Part shown: positions 44,529 to 53,428 of the stretch, piece by piece
Numbering within the stretch: the stretch's first letter is position 1
Layout of the letters: each line of letters starts with the position of its first letter
Source of the DNA: JALHMI01 sp964598535
Lineage (GTDB): Bacteria; Planctomycetota; Planctomycetia; Pirellulales; PALSA-1355
NCBI GenBank assembly: GCA_964598535.1
Contig: CAZRCI010000005.1
Location: forward strand, 1-64,000
DNA: 64,000 nucleotides
Direction of reading: 5' to 3'
Notes under the pieces: generated by a model
Database searches by the model: none
Told to the model about the DNA's origin: nothing
The model's input: the letters and a program-made list of their open reading frames with translations, nothing else
Program-made: the position numbers and the translations under genes

Positions 44529-45467
44529 TTAAGCCGGGACCGCGGTTTCCTGAGCGGTGACGCGAAAGAACAATCGTTCGAGGTTTTCTTCGTCGGCCTT
44601 GAGCTCGATGAGCACCGCGCCACAGGAGCGGGCGATCTCGAAGAATTGCCGCGTGGAGAAACCGTCTGGCACGGCGACCATCACTTTCGACTGTCCGCGT
44701 TCCTCGGGTTCGGCAAAGCGGATTCCCGCCGCGGTGAGGGCCGCGCGATAGGCGTGTTCGTCTCCCGACCAACTGATGGCCCAGCGTCCGGTGATGTGCG
44801 TCCGCAACTCGTCCATGGTTCCGGCGCGGACGACCGTGCCGCGATCGAGGACGACCACTTGCTGGCAGAGCCGCTCGACATCGCCCAGGAGGTGCGTGCA
44901 GAGAATGATGCTTTTGCCAGTCTCGGCGATCAGGTCTTCGAGCAACTCCAGCATCGCCAAACGCCCGGCGGGATCGAGCCCGTTGGTCGGTTCGTCCAGG
45001 AGCAAGAGCTGCGGATCATGGACCAGGGCGGCGGCCAGCTTGAGCCGTTGGATGTTGCCGGCCGAGTATTCGTCCAGGCGTCGATAGCGTAGCTCGCCGA
45101 GACCGACGTAGTTGAGCACTTCGTGCGCGCGACGTTTGGCGTCGCGATGGGGCATGCCGTACAGGTCGCCACCAAAGGCGACGTATTCCACGCCCTTGAG
45201 CATGGGAATCAGGGCCGCGGCTTCGGGCATGTAGCCTACGCGTCCGCGCAATTCGCGCGAGGCCTGGCGGATGTCGCAACCGAGGATGGTGCCTTGGCCG
45301 ACGTCGGGTTCCAACAGGCCCAGAAGCACCTTGAGCAGCGTGCTTTTGCCGGCGCCGTTATTGCCCACCAGGCCGATTGTCCCGGCTCGAAGCGAAAGCG
45401 TCACATCGCGGAGGGCCTGGACGCTTCCAAAGCTCCGGCTGACGTGGTGAATATCAACGATTTGCAT
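44529..45467 (-). CDS. ABC transporter ATP-binding protein with atypical signature motif
   Basis: The 312-residue ATPase has Walker A GNNGAGKSTL, Walker B LLLLDEPTNGLD, and H-loop LCTHLLGDVERLC. The ABC signature is YSAGNIQRLKLA rather than the common LSGGQ, with Gly retained as the fourth residue (SAGN). A C-terminal extension of about 90 residues follows, as in ABC-2 exporter ATPases. The ATG at 45467 (MQIVDIHHVSRSFGS) opens the first strand. It forms an exporter with the downstream permease. Substrate unknown. Confidence 0.88.
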   Translation of the reverse strand: MQIVDIHHVSRSFGSVQALRDVTLSLRAGTIGLVGNNGAGKSTLLKVLLGLLEPDVGQGTILGCDIRQASRELRGRVGYMPEAAALIPMLKGVEYVAFGGDLYGMPHRDAKRRAHEVLNYVGLGELRYRRLDEYSAGNIQRLKLAAALVHDPQLLLLDEPTNGLDPAGRLAMLELLEDLIAETGKSIILCTHLLGDVERLCQQVVVLDRGTVVRAGTMDELRTHITGRWAISWSGDEHAYRAALTAAGIRFAEPEERGQSKVMVAVPDGFSTRQFFEIARSCGAVLIELKADEENLERLFFRVTAQETAVPA

Positions 45468-45625
45468 GCCGAAATCGCGGCCAATTTTGCCGCCGAGCCC
45501 CTGGTGGTTTGAGCGCTCCGTGAATGATACCATTGAACTCTACCCGAGACCACGCCTCGCGGTTTGACCACGGGACCGCGAACTTTGTCCACCCCCCGAT
45601 CCTCCCGAGTTTGGAGCCAGCCAGC

Positions 45626-46804
45626 ATGCGTTTGATTTGTACCCTCATCGTTTCGCTTGTTTGTGCACTGCCGGCTTGGGCCGCGCCGGAGTATCGCGAA
45701 GAGCTGGTGTTTCCGCTCAACGCGCGACACAACCACGCCCCGGGCATCGTCGAGTGCCCGAATGGCGACTTGCTGGTGAGTTGGTATCGAGGGTCTGGCG
45801 AGCGGCGGGCCGACGACGTGGCGGTGCTCGGTTCGCGATTGCGAAAGGGCGATAGCACCTGGAGCGATGCGTTCACGCTGGCCGACAATCCCGAGTTTCC
45901 GGATTGCAACACGACGATGATGGTCGACGGCCAGGGCAAGCTCTGGCTTTTCTGGCCGATCATCCTGGACAACAACTGGGAGTCGGCGCTCACGATCTAT
46001 CGCACGGCGACGGACTATGAGGGCGACGGCGCTCCGAAATGGAATTGGCAGGGCGTTGTCTGGCTCAAGCCCGAGGACTTCAAGGACGAAGCCCTCAAAC
46101 TGCTGGAAGAGGGGCTGAAGAAACTGCCGCCGGCCCAGGTCGAGCGCATTCACAAGGCCTTTGGCAAGGAATTGGAAGAACGTCTTGGCAGCAAGCTGTA
46201 TCAGCGGCTGGGCTGGCAGCCCCGCTGCAAGCCCACGATTCTCAAAGATGGCCGGATCGTGCTACCGCTCTATAGCGATACGTTCTCGTTCTCGCTGATG
46301 GCCATTAGCGACGACGGTGGCGAGACCTGGCATGCCAGCAAACCGTTGATGGGCTTTGGCAACATTCAGCCCGCCGTGCTCGAGCGCCAAGACGGCACAC
46401 TCGTGACCTACATGCGCGAGAATGGCATCACCGACAAGATTCGCGTGGCCGAGTCGAAAGACCGCGGCGATACTTGGGGGCCAGTGGGCGAGATAGACAT
46501 GCCCAACCCGGGCTCGGGGCTCGACGCCGTGCGGCTGGCCAATGGGAACTGGGTGTTGATCCACAACGATCAGACCAACGGCCGCAACTCGCTGGCCGTG
46601 TCGCTCTCGGAAGATGAAGGCAAGACGTGGCCCTATGTCCGCCACCTGGAAAAGCAGCCCAAGGGCTCGTTCCACTATCCGGCGATCATCCAGGGGAAAG
46701 ACGGCACGATTCACGCGATCTATAGCTATTTTGTCGAAGGCGGAAAATCGATGAAGCACGCCGCCTTCAACGAAGCGTGGCTCAAAGCCGGCGATCCGAA
46801 ATAG
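45626..46804 (+). CDS. Secreted sialidase-like/BNR-repeat glycosidase (exo-alpha-sialidase family-like)
   Basis: A clean signal peptide (MRLICTLIVSLVCALPAWA) is followed by a six-bladed sialidase-type propeller of about 370 residues. NHAPGIVECPNGDLLVSWYRGSG, the Asp-box-like SDDGGETWHASK, SKDRGDTWGPVG and SEDEGKTWPYVR are the BNR repeats. Many planctomycete members with this architecture are annotated as exo-alpha-sialidase (BNR_2), though the arginine triad was not verified. The ATG at 45626 has GGAG about 10 bases upstream. It is followed by a deacetylase gene on the same strand. Confidence 0.82.
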   Translation: MRLICTLIVSLVCALPAWAAPEYREELVFPLNARHNHAPGIVECPNGDLLVSWYRGSGERRADDVAVLGSRLRKGDSTWSDAFTLADNPEFPDCNTTMMVDGQGKLWLFWPIILDNNWESALTIYRTATDYEGDGAPKWNWQGVVWLKPEDFKDEALKLLEEGLKKLPPAQVERIHKAFGKELEERLGSKLYQRLGWQPRCKPTILKDGRIVLPLYSDTFSFSLMAISDDGGETWHASKPLMGFGNIQPAVLERQDGTLVTYMRENGITDKIRVAESKDRGDTWGPVGEIDMPNPGSGLDAVRLANGNWVLIHNDQTNGRNSLAVSLSEDEGKTWPYVRHLEKQPKGSFHYPAIIQGKDGTIHAIYSYFVEGGKSMKHAAFNEAWLKAGDPK

Positions 46805-46930
46805 GTTGCGTCGAGGGCGTCCACCGGGACGTAGGGGCGGTGGCATAGCTAATTGTTCATGCCGTATCGCTTATCTCACGCATTTTTAAAAACGGATTTT
46901 GAAACGAACTCTTTTCCGAGTTGTTCAATC

Positions 46931-47866
46931 ATGCGATGTACCGTATTGCTGTTGTTGTGCCTGATGGTGACTTGCGTTCAAACGCTGGCCCTGGCCGAGG
47001 AAGCCGCCGCCAAGCGGTACGTCATCATCCACGCCGACGACGCGGGCATGTCCCACTCGGTCAATCGCGCGACGATCGAAGCGATGGAGCAGGGCATCGT
47101 TTCGTCGGCCAGCATCATGGTGCCGTGCCCTTGGTTCAAGGAGATTGCCGCGTATGCCAAGGCGCATCCTGAAAAAGATTTTGGCATTCACCTGACGCTG
47201 AACAGCGAATGGGAGAACTATCGCTGGGCTCCGGTTGTCGGGCACGACAAGGTGCCTAGCTTGTGCGACAAGGAAGGCTACCTGTGGGACGGCGTGCCGC
47301 AAGTGGTCTTCAATGCCAAGGCGGCTGAAGTCGAAACCGAGCTCCGGGCACAGATCCAACGCGCGCTCGACTTTGGCGTGCCGGTGACGCACCTCGACAC
47401 GCACATGGGCGCCGTGGTCAGTCGTCCCGATCTGGTCGAGGTGTACGTCAAGCTCGGCGTCGAGTTCGACGTGCCGGTCTTCTTTCTGCGCAACCTCGGC
47501 CGCGAGATTCCCGACGAACGCATTCGGGCTCGAGCGCTGGAACTTGTCAAAACCCTGGACGAGCAGAAGCTGCCGGTGCTCGACCATATGACGCAGCTTT
47601 ATACGAACGGCACGTTTGAGGACAAGAAGGCACAATATCTGAAGGCGCTAGCCGAGAGTTCGCCGGGCGTACACTACCTGATCTTGCACTGCGGCCACGA
47701 CGACAAGGAACTGCAGGCGATCACCACCAGCTCGCAGCTTCGCGACGTCGATCGCCGGGTGTTCACCGATCCGGACTTCATCGATGCCATGAAGAAGACC
47801 GGCGTGGAAATCGTGACCTGGAAGCAGGTGCGCAAGATGAACGACAAGCGGTTGGCGGGCGAATGA
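46931..47866 (+). CDS. Secreted ChbG/YdjC-type carbohydrate deacetylase
   Basis: The 311-residue product has a signal peptide (VLLLLCLMVTCVQTLALA) and the YdjC/ChbG core: VIIHADDAGMSHSVNRATIEAMEQG with the metal-binding Asp pair, FGIHLTLNSEW (His), and VTHLDTHMGAVVSRPDLVEVYV (His-Asp-His). These enzymes deacetylate N-acetylated sugars such as chitobiose or diacetylchitobiose-6-phosphate. Being exported, this one would act in the periplasm. It lies 126 bp after the sialidase-like gene. Confidence 0.85.
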   Translation: MRCTVLLLLCLMVTCVQTLALAEEAAAKRYVIIHADDAGMSHSVNRATIEAMEQGIVSSASIMVPCPWFKEIAAYAKAHPEKDFGIHLTLNSEWENYRWAPVVGHDKVPSLCDKEGYLWDGVPQVVFNAKAAEVETELRAQIQRALDFGVPVTHLDTHMGAVVSRPDLVEVYVKLGVEFDVPVFFLRNLGREIPDERIRARALELVKTLDEQKLPVLDHMTQLYTNGTFEDKKAQYLKALAESSPGVHYLILHCGHDDKELQAITTSSQLRDVDRRVFTDPDFIDAMKKTGVEIVTWKQVRKMNDKRLAGE

Positions 47867-47928
47867 ATCGTCGTGGCCGGCGTCGGTTTCTTGCTTCGGG
47901 AAGCGTACGAACGCCTGGGGGGCACACG

Positions 47929-49152
47929 TCATAGCTTCAAGTAGATCCCGTCCTTCTCGAGCTTGCGGATGAACAGGTAGGTGATTCCGAAGTAGAGCAG
48001 GAAACCGCAGGTGACATACCAGCCGGGAGCATCGCGCGGGATGAAGGGGCTCACCGCGCCGTCGACGATGCCGTGCAGGATGTAACCCACCAGGGCGTTG
48101 GTACCCAGCGTGCGAAACAGGCCGAGCCGCCAGCCCCAGACGTCACAAGCGATGTAGAACAGCCCGTACAGCGCCAACGAAAATCCGCCGGCGAAGGTGT
48201 GGTACGAGAGTGTCGCCGCGCGCTGGCTCATCATCCAGTAGTTGTGCTTTCGGTGCAGCGGATCTGGCGGGGCGACGAACGGCGGCTCGGTCCAGGTGAG
48301 CCGCGCCGATTGCATTCGTTCGCCGGTGGGGATTACCGCGTCTGGCGCGAATCGCTGTTCGGACAGTGCCGTAACTTGCTCCTCGGGCACGTCGTAGAGC
48401 GTCGTCAGGCAAGACATCCCCCAGCCCAGGGCCATGAGCAACGCGCCCCAGGCAATGACGCTCGCCACTCGCGGGCGGCCTTCTTTGCGCGTTACGGCGT
48501 CGCAGGCCAGGGTGCCCAGGATCGTGGGAATCGTCCAGGCTAGAAAGCCCAGGATACCGCCGTCGATGCCGGTGCGGCCATCGATAACGCCGTTGACCCA
48601 ATCGAAGTAGAACCAATACGACAGCGCGAAGTGCAGCGCTGCCGAAAACACCAGATAGGCGACGCGCACTCCGGCGCTGGCGCGGATAACCGGGGTGATC
48701 CACAGCGAGGTGACGGCAATGTGCATCAAGGTTTGAAACCAGGTGCCGCGAATCGAATCCCAGAGCGCGGTGAGCGGCCCCTTGTCCAGGAACTCTTGCC
48801 AGGTGCGGGCGGCTTGGGGCGCGTTATAGACGACTAACGCCACGAGCGCGAGCCCCAAAAATCGCTTCACCACGTGCCAGTAGGCACTCGCGAGCCCCTC
48901 GGTTTGCGTGCGCCGTCCGAATGTCAGCCGAAAGGCGAACCCCACCGCAAAGAAGAACTGCGGCATGATCGTATCGGCATAGCTGCAGAACGTGTTCTTG
49001 TGCGTGAAGATGAGCGGCGTCGCCGCGTAGCCTCCCAGAAAATTCACCAGGAACATACCGGCCACGGTGTAGCCGCGAAACTGGTCGAGCGAGGCGATCC
49101 GATTGGCGGGGGCTTTCTGCAGAACGACGGGGGCGGACGAAGCAGTGGGCAT
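47929..49152 (-). CDS. HGSNAT/DUF5009-like membrane acyltransferase
   Basis: The 407-residue polytopic protein begins IASLDQFRGYTVAGMFLVNFLGGY, the start typical of heparan-alpha-glucosaminide N-acetyltransferase-like (DUF1624/DUF5009) proteins. About 10 hydrophobic segments follow, with SYADTIMPQFFFAVGFAFRL and a C-terminal RTLGTNALVGYILHGIVDG. The mammalian enzyme passes acetyl groups to terminal glucosamine across a membrane; bacterial members probably acetylate periplasmic sugars. The ATG at 49152 gives the best start. It is convergent with the deacetylase gene and followed upstream by a terminator. Confidence 0.78.
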   Translation of the reverse strand: MPTASSAPVVLQKAPANRIASLDQFRGYTVAGMFLVNFLGGYAATPLIFTHKNTFCSYADTIMPQFFFAVGFAFRLTFGRRTQTEGLASAYWHVVKRFLGLALVALVVYNAPQAARTWQEFLDKGPLTALWDSIRGTWFQTLMHIAVTSLWITPVIRASAGVRVAYLVFSAALHFALSYWFYFDWVNGVIDGRTGIDGGILGFLAWTIPTILGTLACDAVTRKEGRPRVASVIAWGALLMALGWGMSCLTTLYDVPEEQVTALSEQRFAPDAVIPTGERMQSARLTWTEPPFVAPPDPLHRKHNYWMMSQRAATLSYHTFAGGFSLALYGLFYIACDVWGWRLGLFRTLGTNALVGYILHGIVDGAVSPFIPRDAPGWYVTCGFLLYFGITYLFIRKLEKDGIYLKL

Positions 49153-49253
49153 GATTTGGCAGAGGGGGGGCAGGGCGGTGGAAAGCGGAATGGGTTGGGA
49201 ATGATCGTAGCGGCGGGCAGCGACGCTCCGCAAGAACATCCCGCCACGATGCG

Positions 49254-49288
49254 CAAAAAAAGTCCCGGGGAGTTTACTTCCCGGGACT
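49254..49288 (-). terminator. Intrinsic terminator after the BD-FAE-like esterase
   Basis: The perfect 9-bp stem 49261-49269 / 49280-49288 is followed on the minus strand by a run of seven U (plus-strand A 49255-49261). It lies 35 bp after the esterase stop at 49324 and separates it from the acyltransferase gene. Confidence 0.9.
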
Positions 49289-49323
49289 TCGGGTGCAAGC
49301 GATCGGTGTCGCGCTTTTGGCGG

Positions 49324-50193
49324 CTATTTGCCCGCCAGTTGCTTGTCGAACCAGTCGGCGATCACGGCCACTTCTTCGGGGATGGTGGGCCACGGATGTC
49401 CGCCGCCTTTCTTGACGATCAAATGGCAGTTGACCCCGCAATCGTCGAGTGCCTTTTTGAGCATCTCCGACTGATCGAGCGGCACCAACGGATCGGCGTC
49501 GCCGTGAATGATCAGAAACGGCGGGGCTTTTGCTGTGGCGAGTAGCGCGGGACTAATCGCTTTCAAGGTGTCGATCAGTTTGGCGTTGTCCTTCGGGGCG
49601 TTGCCGTTGGGATAGAGCAGCATCTTGACCATAGTGAACCGTTCGGGCGGCGAATTTTCGTCGATCTCGACGCCACGGAAGTTCAGGAAGTTCGTCGGCG
49701 GAAAGAACACGCCCACGGCTCCGACCTTGGTCTTGTCGTCGGCCGTGACGGCAACCAGCGAGGCCAGGTGTCCGCCGGCCGAAGCCCCGGCCAAGCCCAA
49801 CTTGTCGGGATCGATTTTATATTCCTCGGCGTGTTCCTTCACCCAGGCGATGCCTTGCTTGACGTGCTTGGCCATTTCGGAAAGCGTGAACTTGCTCTTC
49901 GAGCCTGGCCGCACGCCAAATACGGTGTAGCCCTTGCCGCAGAAGATGTCGTACATTTTCGCCATGCGGTGCTGCTCGATCTTGCCGCGGTCCGAATCCC
50001 AGGCGCCGCTCACGACGTCCACGATCGCCAGGCCATTGGGCGTGCCCGTGGGCGTAAAGATGTCCATCACCAGGCCGATGCCGTCGGTCTCGGCATAGAC
50101 CACGTTCTTGGTTTGCGTATAGGGCAAATCCGCGGCTAGGGCCGGCATGGCCAAGGCAACGAGCAAGATCAGGTAAAAACTGCGACGCAACAT
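49324..50193 (-). CDS. Secreted alpha/beta-hydrolase (BD-FAE/carboxylesterase-like), copy 1
   Basis: The 289-residue product has a signal peptide (FYLILLVALAMPALA). The hydrolase core includes GLVMDIFTPTG, the nucleophile elbow GASAGG (Ser), GDADPLVPLDQS with the acid, and GGGHPWPTIPEE with the catalytic His. It resembles bacterial feruloyl/acetylxylan esterases. A second copy of the same architecture is at 56772-57737. ATG 50193. The gene is followed by a strong terminator. Confidence 0.85.
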   Translation of the reverse strand: MLRRSFYLILLVALAMPALAADLPYTQTKNVVYAETDGIGLVMDIFTPTGTPNGLAIVDVVSGAWDSDRGKIEQHRMAKMYDIFCGKGYTVFGVRPGSKSKFTLSEMAKHVKQGIAWVKEHAEEYKIDPDKLGLAGASAGGHLASLVAVTADDKTKVGAVGVFFPPTNFLNFRGVEIDENSPPERFTMVKMLLYPNGNAPKDNAKLIDTLKAISPALLATAKAPPFLIIHGDADPLVPLDQSEMLKKALDDCGVNCHLIVKKGGGHPWPTIPEEVAVIADWFDKQLAGK

Positions 50194-50407
50194 GAGAAGT
50201 TGACTCCTGGCTGGATGGAATGTTCGAGGGAGCACATCGAATCGCCGAGAAAACAGGAGTTCGCCGAGGAAGCATGAGAGCGCCCCTTGCGACGCTATCG
50301 CATCGAGCCCGCTCCGAAGTTTTTCATCCGCGTGAATTCGTGTTCATCTGAGATTCTACCCCGATTCTTGCTCCTTGGTTTCTCTCGGTTTTTCCGAAGG
50401 GCTTCGG

Positions 50408-52594
50408 TTACGGACCGTCCCAAACGACCACGCTTTTCGACCTGGCGTTTTGGGCCAGCTTGTCGCGCTCGAGGAAGTAGGTTGGCTTCATCGTGCCCTT
50501 GCTGAACACGCGCCGGGCCTGATCGTCGAAGTGAGGGCTTTCCGGTCGATCGCTCTCGCCCAACGGCAGCACGGTCCACGATTTCGGCGGATTGGTGAGC
50601 AACACGACTTGGGGCGATGTTTGGCCCCCGCGACCGCGAAACTGTTTCGTTCCCTCGATGGGCTCGAAGCTGATGGCGCGCGGCGTTGCAATGTGGTCGT
50701 TCGAGCCACCGCCCACGGGCCAGTGTTTGTCGCGGCCCCGCCGGCCGACGCGATACACGTCGCCGTAGGGCACATCCACGCGGCCATAGTCGGCCTTCAG
50801 CTTTTCGGCCGCTTCGCGCAGTTTTGCAATGCACGCCTCGTCGGTCGCTTCCTCGCCGGGCGGCGTTCCCAGCCGGTCGGCCAGCTTCATCTTGTCGCCG
50901 AACGCCTGTTTCCAATACTTGTAGGCCACGGCGCCGGTCGCGTCGGGGTCGCAACGGCGGTTCCAGGCCGTGATCACGCCGTAGATCTTTGCCAGTTCCG
51001 CGTCTTGTTTTACTTCGGGGCTCGCGGCCTCCCAGGCTTTGCGAAGCCGCTGCTGCCATTGGTCGGCGCCAAAGACGGCGGGGCTCATGGCGATTTCGAT
51101 CGCGTCGGCGACGGTCATCCGTTTTTGATTGTGGAGCAGGTCCAGGCACATCGCCGCCCGTTGGTGAAGCGGGTTGTCGTGCGCTTCGTCCAGGCTTTTG
51201 AAGCCGTTGAACAGGTAGGGCGCCTCGGGCGAGGGCTTCAGCGGGCAGTCTTTGAACAAGAACTGCGGACTGACGTTGCAGTTTTGCATNNNNNNNNNNA
51301 TGCAAAACTGCAACGTCAGTCCGCAGTTTTGCATGTAACCTTGCGGCGGGTTCGCGATTTGCACCAGGTCTTCGAACGGATGGATGCCCTGCCAGTCGAA
51401 TTTGGTTGAATTGCCCGGCGTAGCCCGCTTCCAGTCAGCGCCGGGAGCCCGGCGGGGCACGCGTCCCACGCGCACGTAGTAGATGTCTCCCTGGACCGTG
51501 CCCACCATGACGTTTTGCATCATGAGCTGCTGCATGGCGAGGGCTTTTTTCATGTCGTCCAGGTTCTTGGCCGTCATCATCGCATAGGTCTGATCCAGCA
51601 GCCCCACTTCCTCGGCATAGGGAATGGCGAAGACGTAGGCCTTGCCAGCTTTGCGGGCGATGACGGGACCGTGCCGCGTATATTCGAGGTCGACCGTTTT
51701 TTCTTCGACACCACCGTCGGTCTTCACGCGGATCACTTCGGTCCGGACGTCCATGTCGACCCATTTTCCGTCGACCTTGTACTGGCGCGGATGCTCCGGG
51801 TTCAGCTCTTCCTCGAAGACGTCCGAAGTATCCGGTCCGCCGGTGGTCATGGCCACCGAGCAGTAACGGTTGTGGCCCAGTCCCGGCAACGGCTGCCCGA
51901 GAATCGACATGCCGGAGATTTCCAAGTCGCCGCCATAGAGCCGGACTTCATAGAACCGGAACGCGTCGTACCACGAAAGATGCGGATCGATGAGCGCGAT
52001 CGGGGCGCCATAGGCCGTGCGGTCCTTCGCCACCAGCCACTCGTTCGATCCGTGGTACTCGACCGGATCGGCCTTGAGTCCGATCCGGTCCAGGTCGTCG
52101 GCCGCTTCGCCCTCGGGCCAGCCCCACAGCACATAGCGTCCGAGGGCCAGGCACAGCCAGGGTTCGAGCTTCGGCGCCCAGTCGGGCACTTCCGAGGGAT
52201 GTTCGGTCATGTACTGTTTCACACCCGCCAAATACGCTTCGATGAGCGCCCGCGATTTCGCGTTGGTTGTCGGGTATTTGGCCTTTGCCACCTCGGCATG
52301 TCGCCAGACACGTTGGCGATAGTCGTCGCGCAGAAAGTCGGGGCCAAAGGCCTCGCTCATCCGGCCGGTGCAGCGTAGGTACTGTTTGAGCAGCTCGGGC
52401 AGGCGATCGGCCGCCTGGGCATACCCGTTGGCAAAGCAGGCGCCCTCGGCCGTATCGGCGTAGATGTGGGGCGTTCCGAACTCATCGCGATAGATGGTGA
52501 TTTCCTCACGGGCCAGCGCCGTGCTGACGGTCGAGGACAGAACGAGAGCGAGCAATGCGGCCGCAGACAGCGTCCGCCGGGAGCGAGCATACAT
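50408..52594 (-). CDS. Secreted penicillin acylase-family (Ntn) hydrolase, with an assembly artefact
   Basis: A signal peptide (LSAAALLALVLSSTVSTALA) is followed by an Ntn hydrolase of the penicillin/aculeacin acylase type. The alpha-chain start EEITIYRDEFGTPHIYADT, GACFANGYAQAADRLPELL and the autocatalytic Ser in YHGSNEWLVAKDRTAYG are present; downstream DPHLSWYDAFRFYEVRL and MTTGGPDTSDVFEE follow. At 51290-51299 lie ten N flanked by inverted copies of one sequence. Removing about 45 bp there restores GYMQNCNVSPQFLF. Written length is 728 residues; the true one would be about 15 less. The substrate is probably an N-acyl amide. Confidence 0.85.
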   Translation of the reverse strand: MYARSRRTLSAAALLALVLSSTVSTALAREEITIYRDEFGTPHIYADTAEGACFANGYAQAADRLPELLKQYLRCTGRMSEAFGPDFLRDDYRQRVWRHAEVAKAKYPTTNAKSRALIEAYLAGVKQYMTEHPSEVPDWAPKLEPWLCLALGRYVLWGWPEGEAADDLDRIGLKADPVEYHGSNEWLVAKDRTAYGAPIALIDPHLSWYDAFRFYEVRLYGGDLEISGMSILGQPLPGLGHNRYCSVAMTTGGPDTSDVFEEELNPEHPRQYKVDGKWVDMDVRTEVIRVKTDGGVEEKTVDLEYTRHGPVIARKAGKAYVFAIPYAEEVGLLDQTYAMMTAKNLDDMKKALAMQQLMMQNVMVGTVQGDIYYVRVGRVPRRAPGADWKRATPGNSTKFDWQGIHPFEDLVQIANPPQGYMQNCGLTLQFCXXXXMQNCNVSPQFLFKDCPLKPSPEAPYLFNGFKSLDEAHDNPLHQRAAMCLDLLHNQKRMTVADAIEIAMSPAVFGADQWQQRLRKAWEAASPEVKQDAELAKIYGVITAWNRRCDPDATGAVAYKYWKQAFGDKMKLADRLGTPPGEEATDEACIAKLREAAEKLKADYGRVDVPYGDVYRVGRRGRDKHWPVGGGSNDHIATPRAISFEPIEGTKQFRGRGGQTSPQVVLLTNPPKSWTVLPLGESDRPESPHFDDQARRVFSKGTMKPTYFLERDKLAQNARSKSVVVWDGP

Positions 52595-53428
52595 CAAGGC
52601 GCCTTGCGAGGGAGAATCCGCGAGCAATAGAACCGCGGTTGCCCTTTGAACGATGGCAATTTGGTCATAACCCCCTGTCTTAGAAAGGACTACGGGGACG
52701 GAGCGATTGTAAATCAGCTCCGTGGTAGTTGCAAAGAAGCCGGCGCAAGATCCAGTGCCCCCCATCCGGGAGGGGCTACATTACACTTCCGCGTTCGTTT
52801 CGCGGGGCCGGCAGGGGCTTCGGCTGCGTCGCCAAATCCAGAACTAACAGTACCGCAGCACCAAAACTGATCGCAACAAGCAGGCTCATAACACGCCGGG
52901 GGGCAAACGGATAATCTTCTGTTCCGGGCGTAAGGATACACCCGACCGCAATTCTCGCAAGGTTAGTTGCCCCGGCAAGTTGCCGAAGTCACAAGATTTT
53001 TTCGGGATTCTGGGGGAGGGCGGATGCCAGCACGCCTAGCTAGTGAGAAAAGGGGGGATCTAGGGGGCGATCCGCGATCCGTACGCTCGCATTTAGCTGC
53101 TTTTCAGATGCCCGGGCGTTCGGTCCTGTGCGAGTTGGAGCTGCCAAGATCTCGCTTTTGCCGGCGAATGATTCTTGCGAAGTCGGAGCCGCGAAATTTC
53201 CAGGCAGGACGAAAACCGTCGGAGTACGTGAAAATCGCCATCGTGTGTCGCGAGCCAGCAGAAAAAAGTTTCACCGGAGCTTAACTCTCGGGATGCCACG
53301 ATAAGAACGGACGGCGAGACAATACCGCGGCGCGGCTCACGCAGATATTTCCCTACCGGATTGTTTTGGAGGGAACTTGTTTGACACTGCACGACTCCAA
53401 TGAGAAAGTTAATTTTGGGGAGCTTGCG
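52595..53428. other. 834-bp gene-free region between the acylase and the phosphatase gene
   Basis: Both neighbours are transcribed away from here. Short open frames (e.g. 52967-53284) lack family similarity. A segment near 53136-53200 loosely resembles the dispersed repeat but was not convincing. No strong promoter or hairpin was recognised. Confidence 0.4.

Noticed and set aside
51262..51334. Transposon terminal inverted repeats
   Set aside because: The inverted copies flank only a 10-N gap inside a gene and disrupt its frame in the way a contig foldback does; no transposase is present.
53136..53200. Fourth copy of the dispersed repeat
   Set aside because: A few blocks (GCCAAGnTCT, AATGAnTT) match, but the core GATCGCAT and 3' blocks are absent, so similarity is not above chance by eye.
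52967..53284. 105-aa open frame in the gap before the phosphatase gene
   Set aside because: The translation is low-complexity Arg/Ser-rich with no ribosome site and no recognised family.
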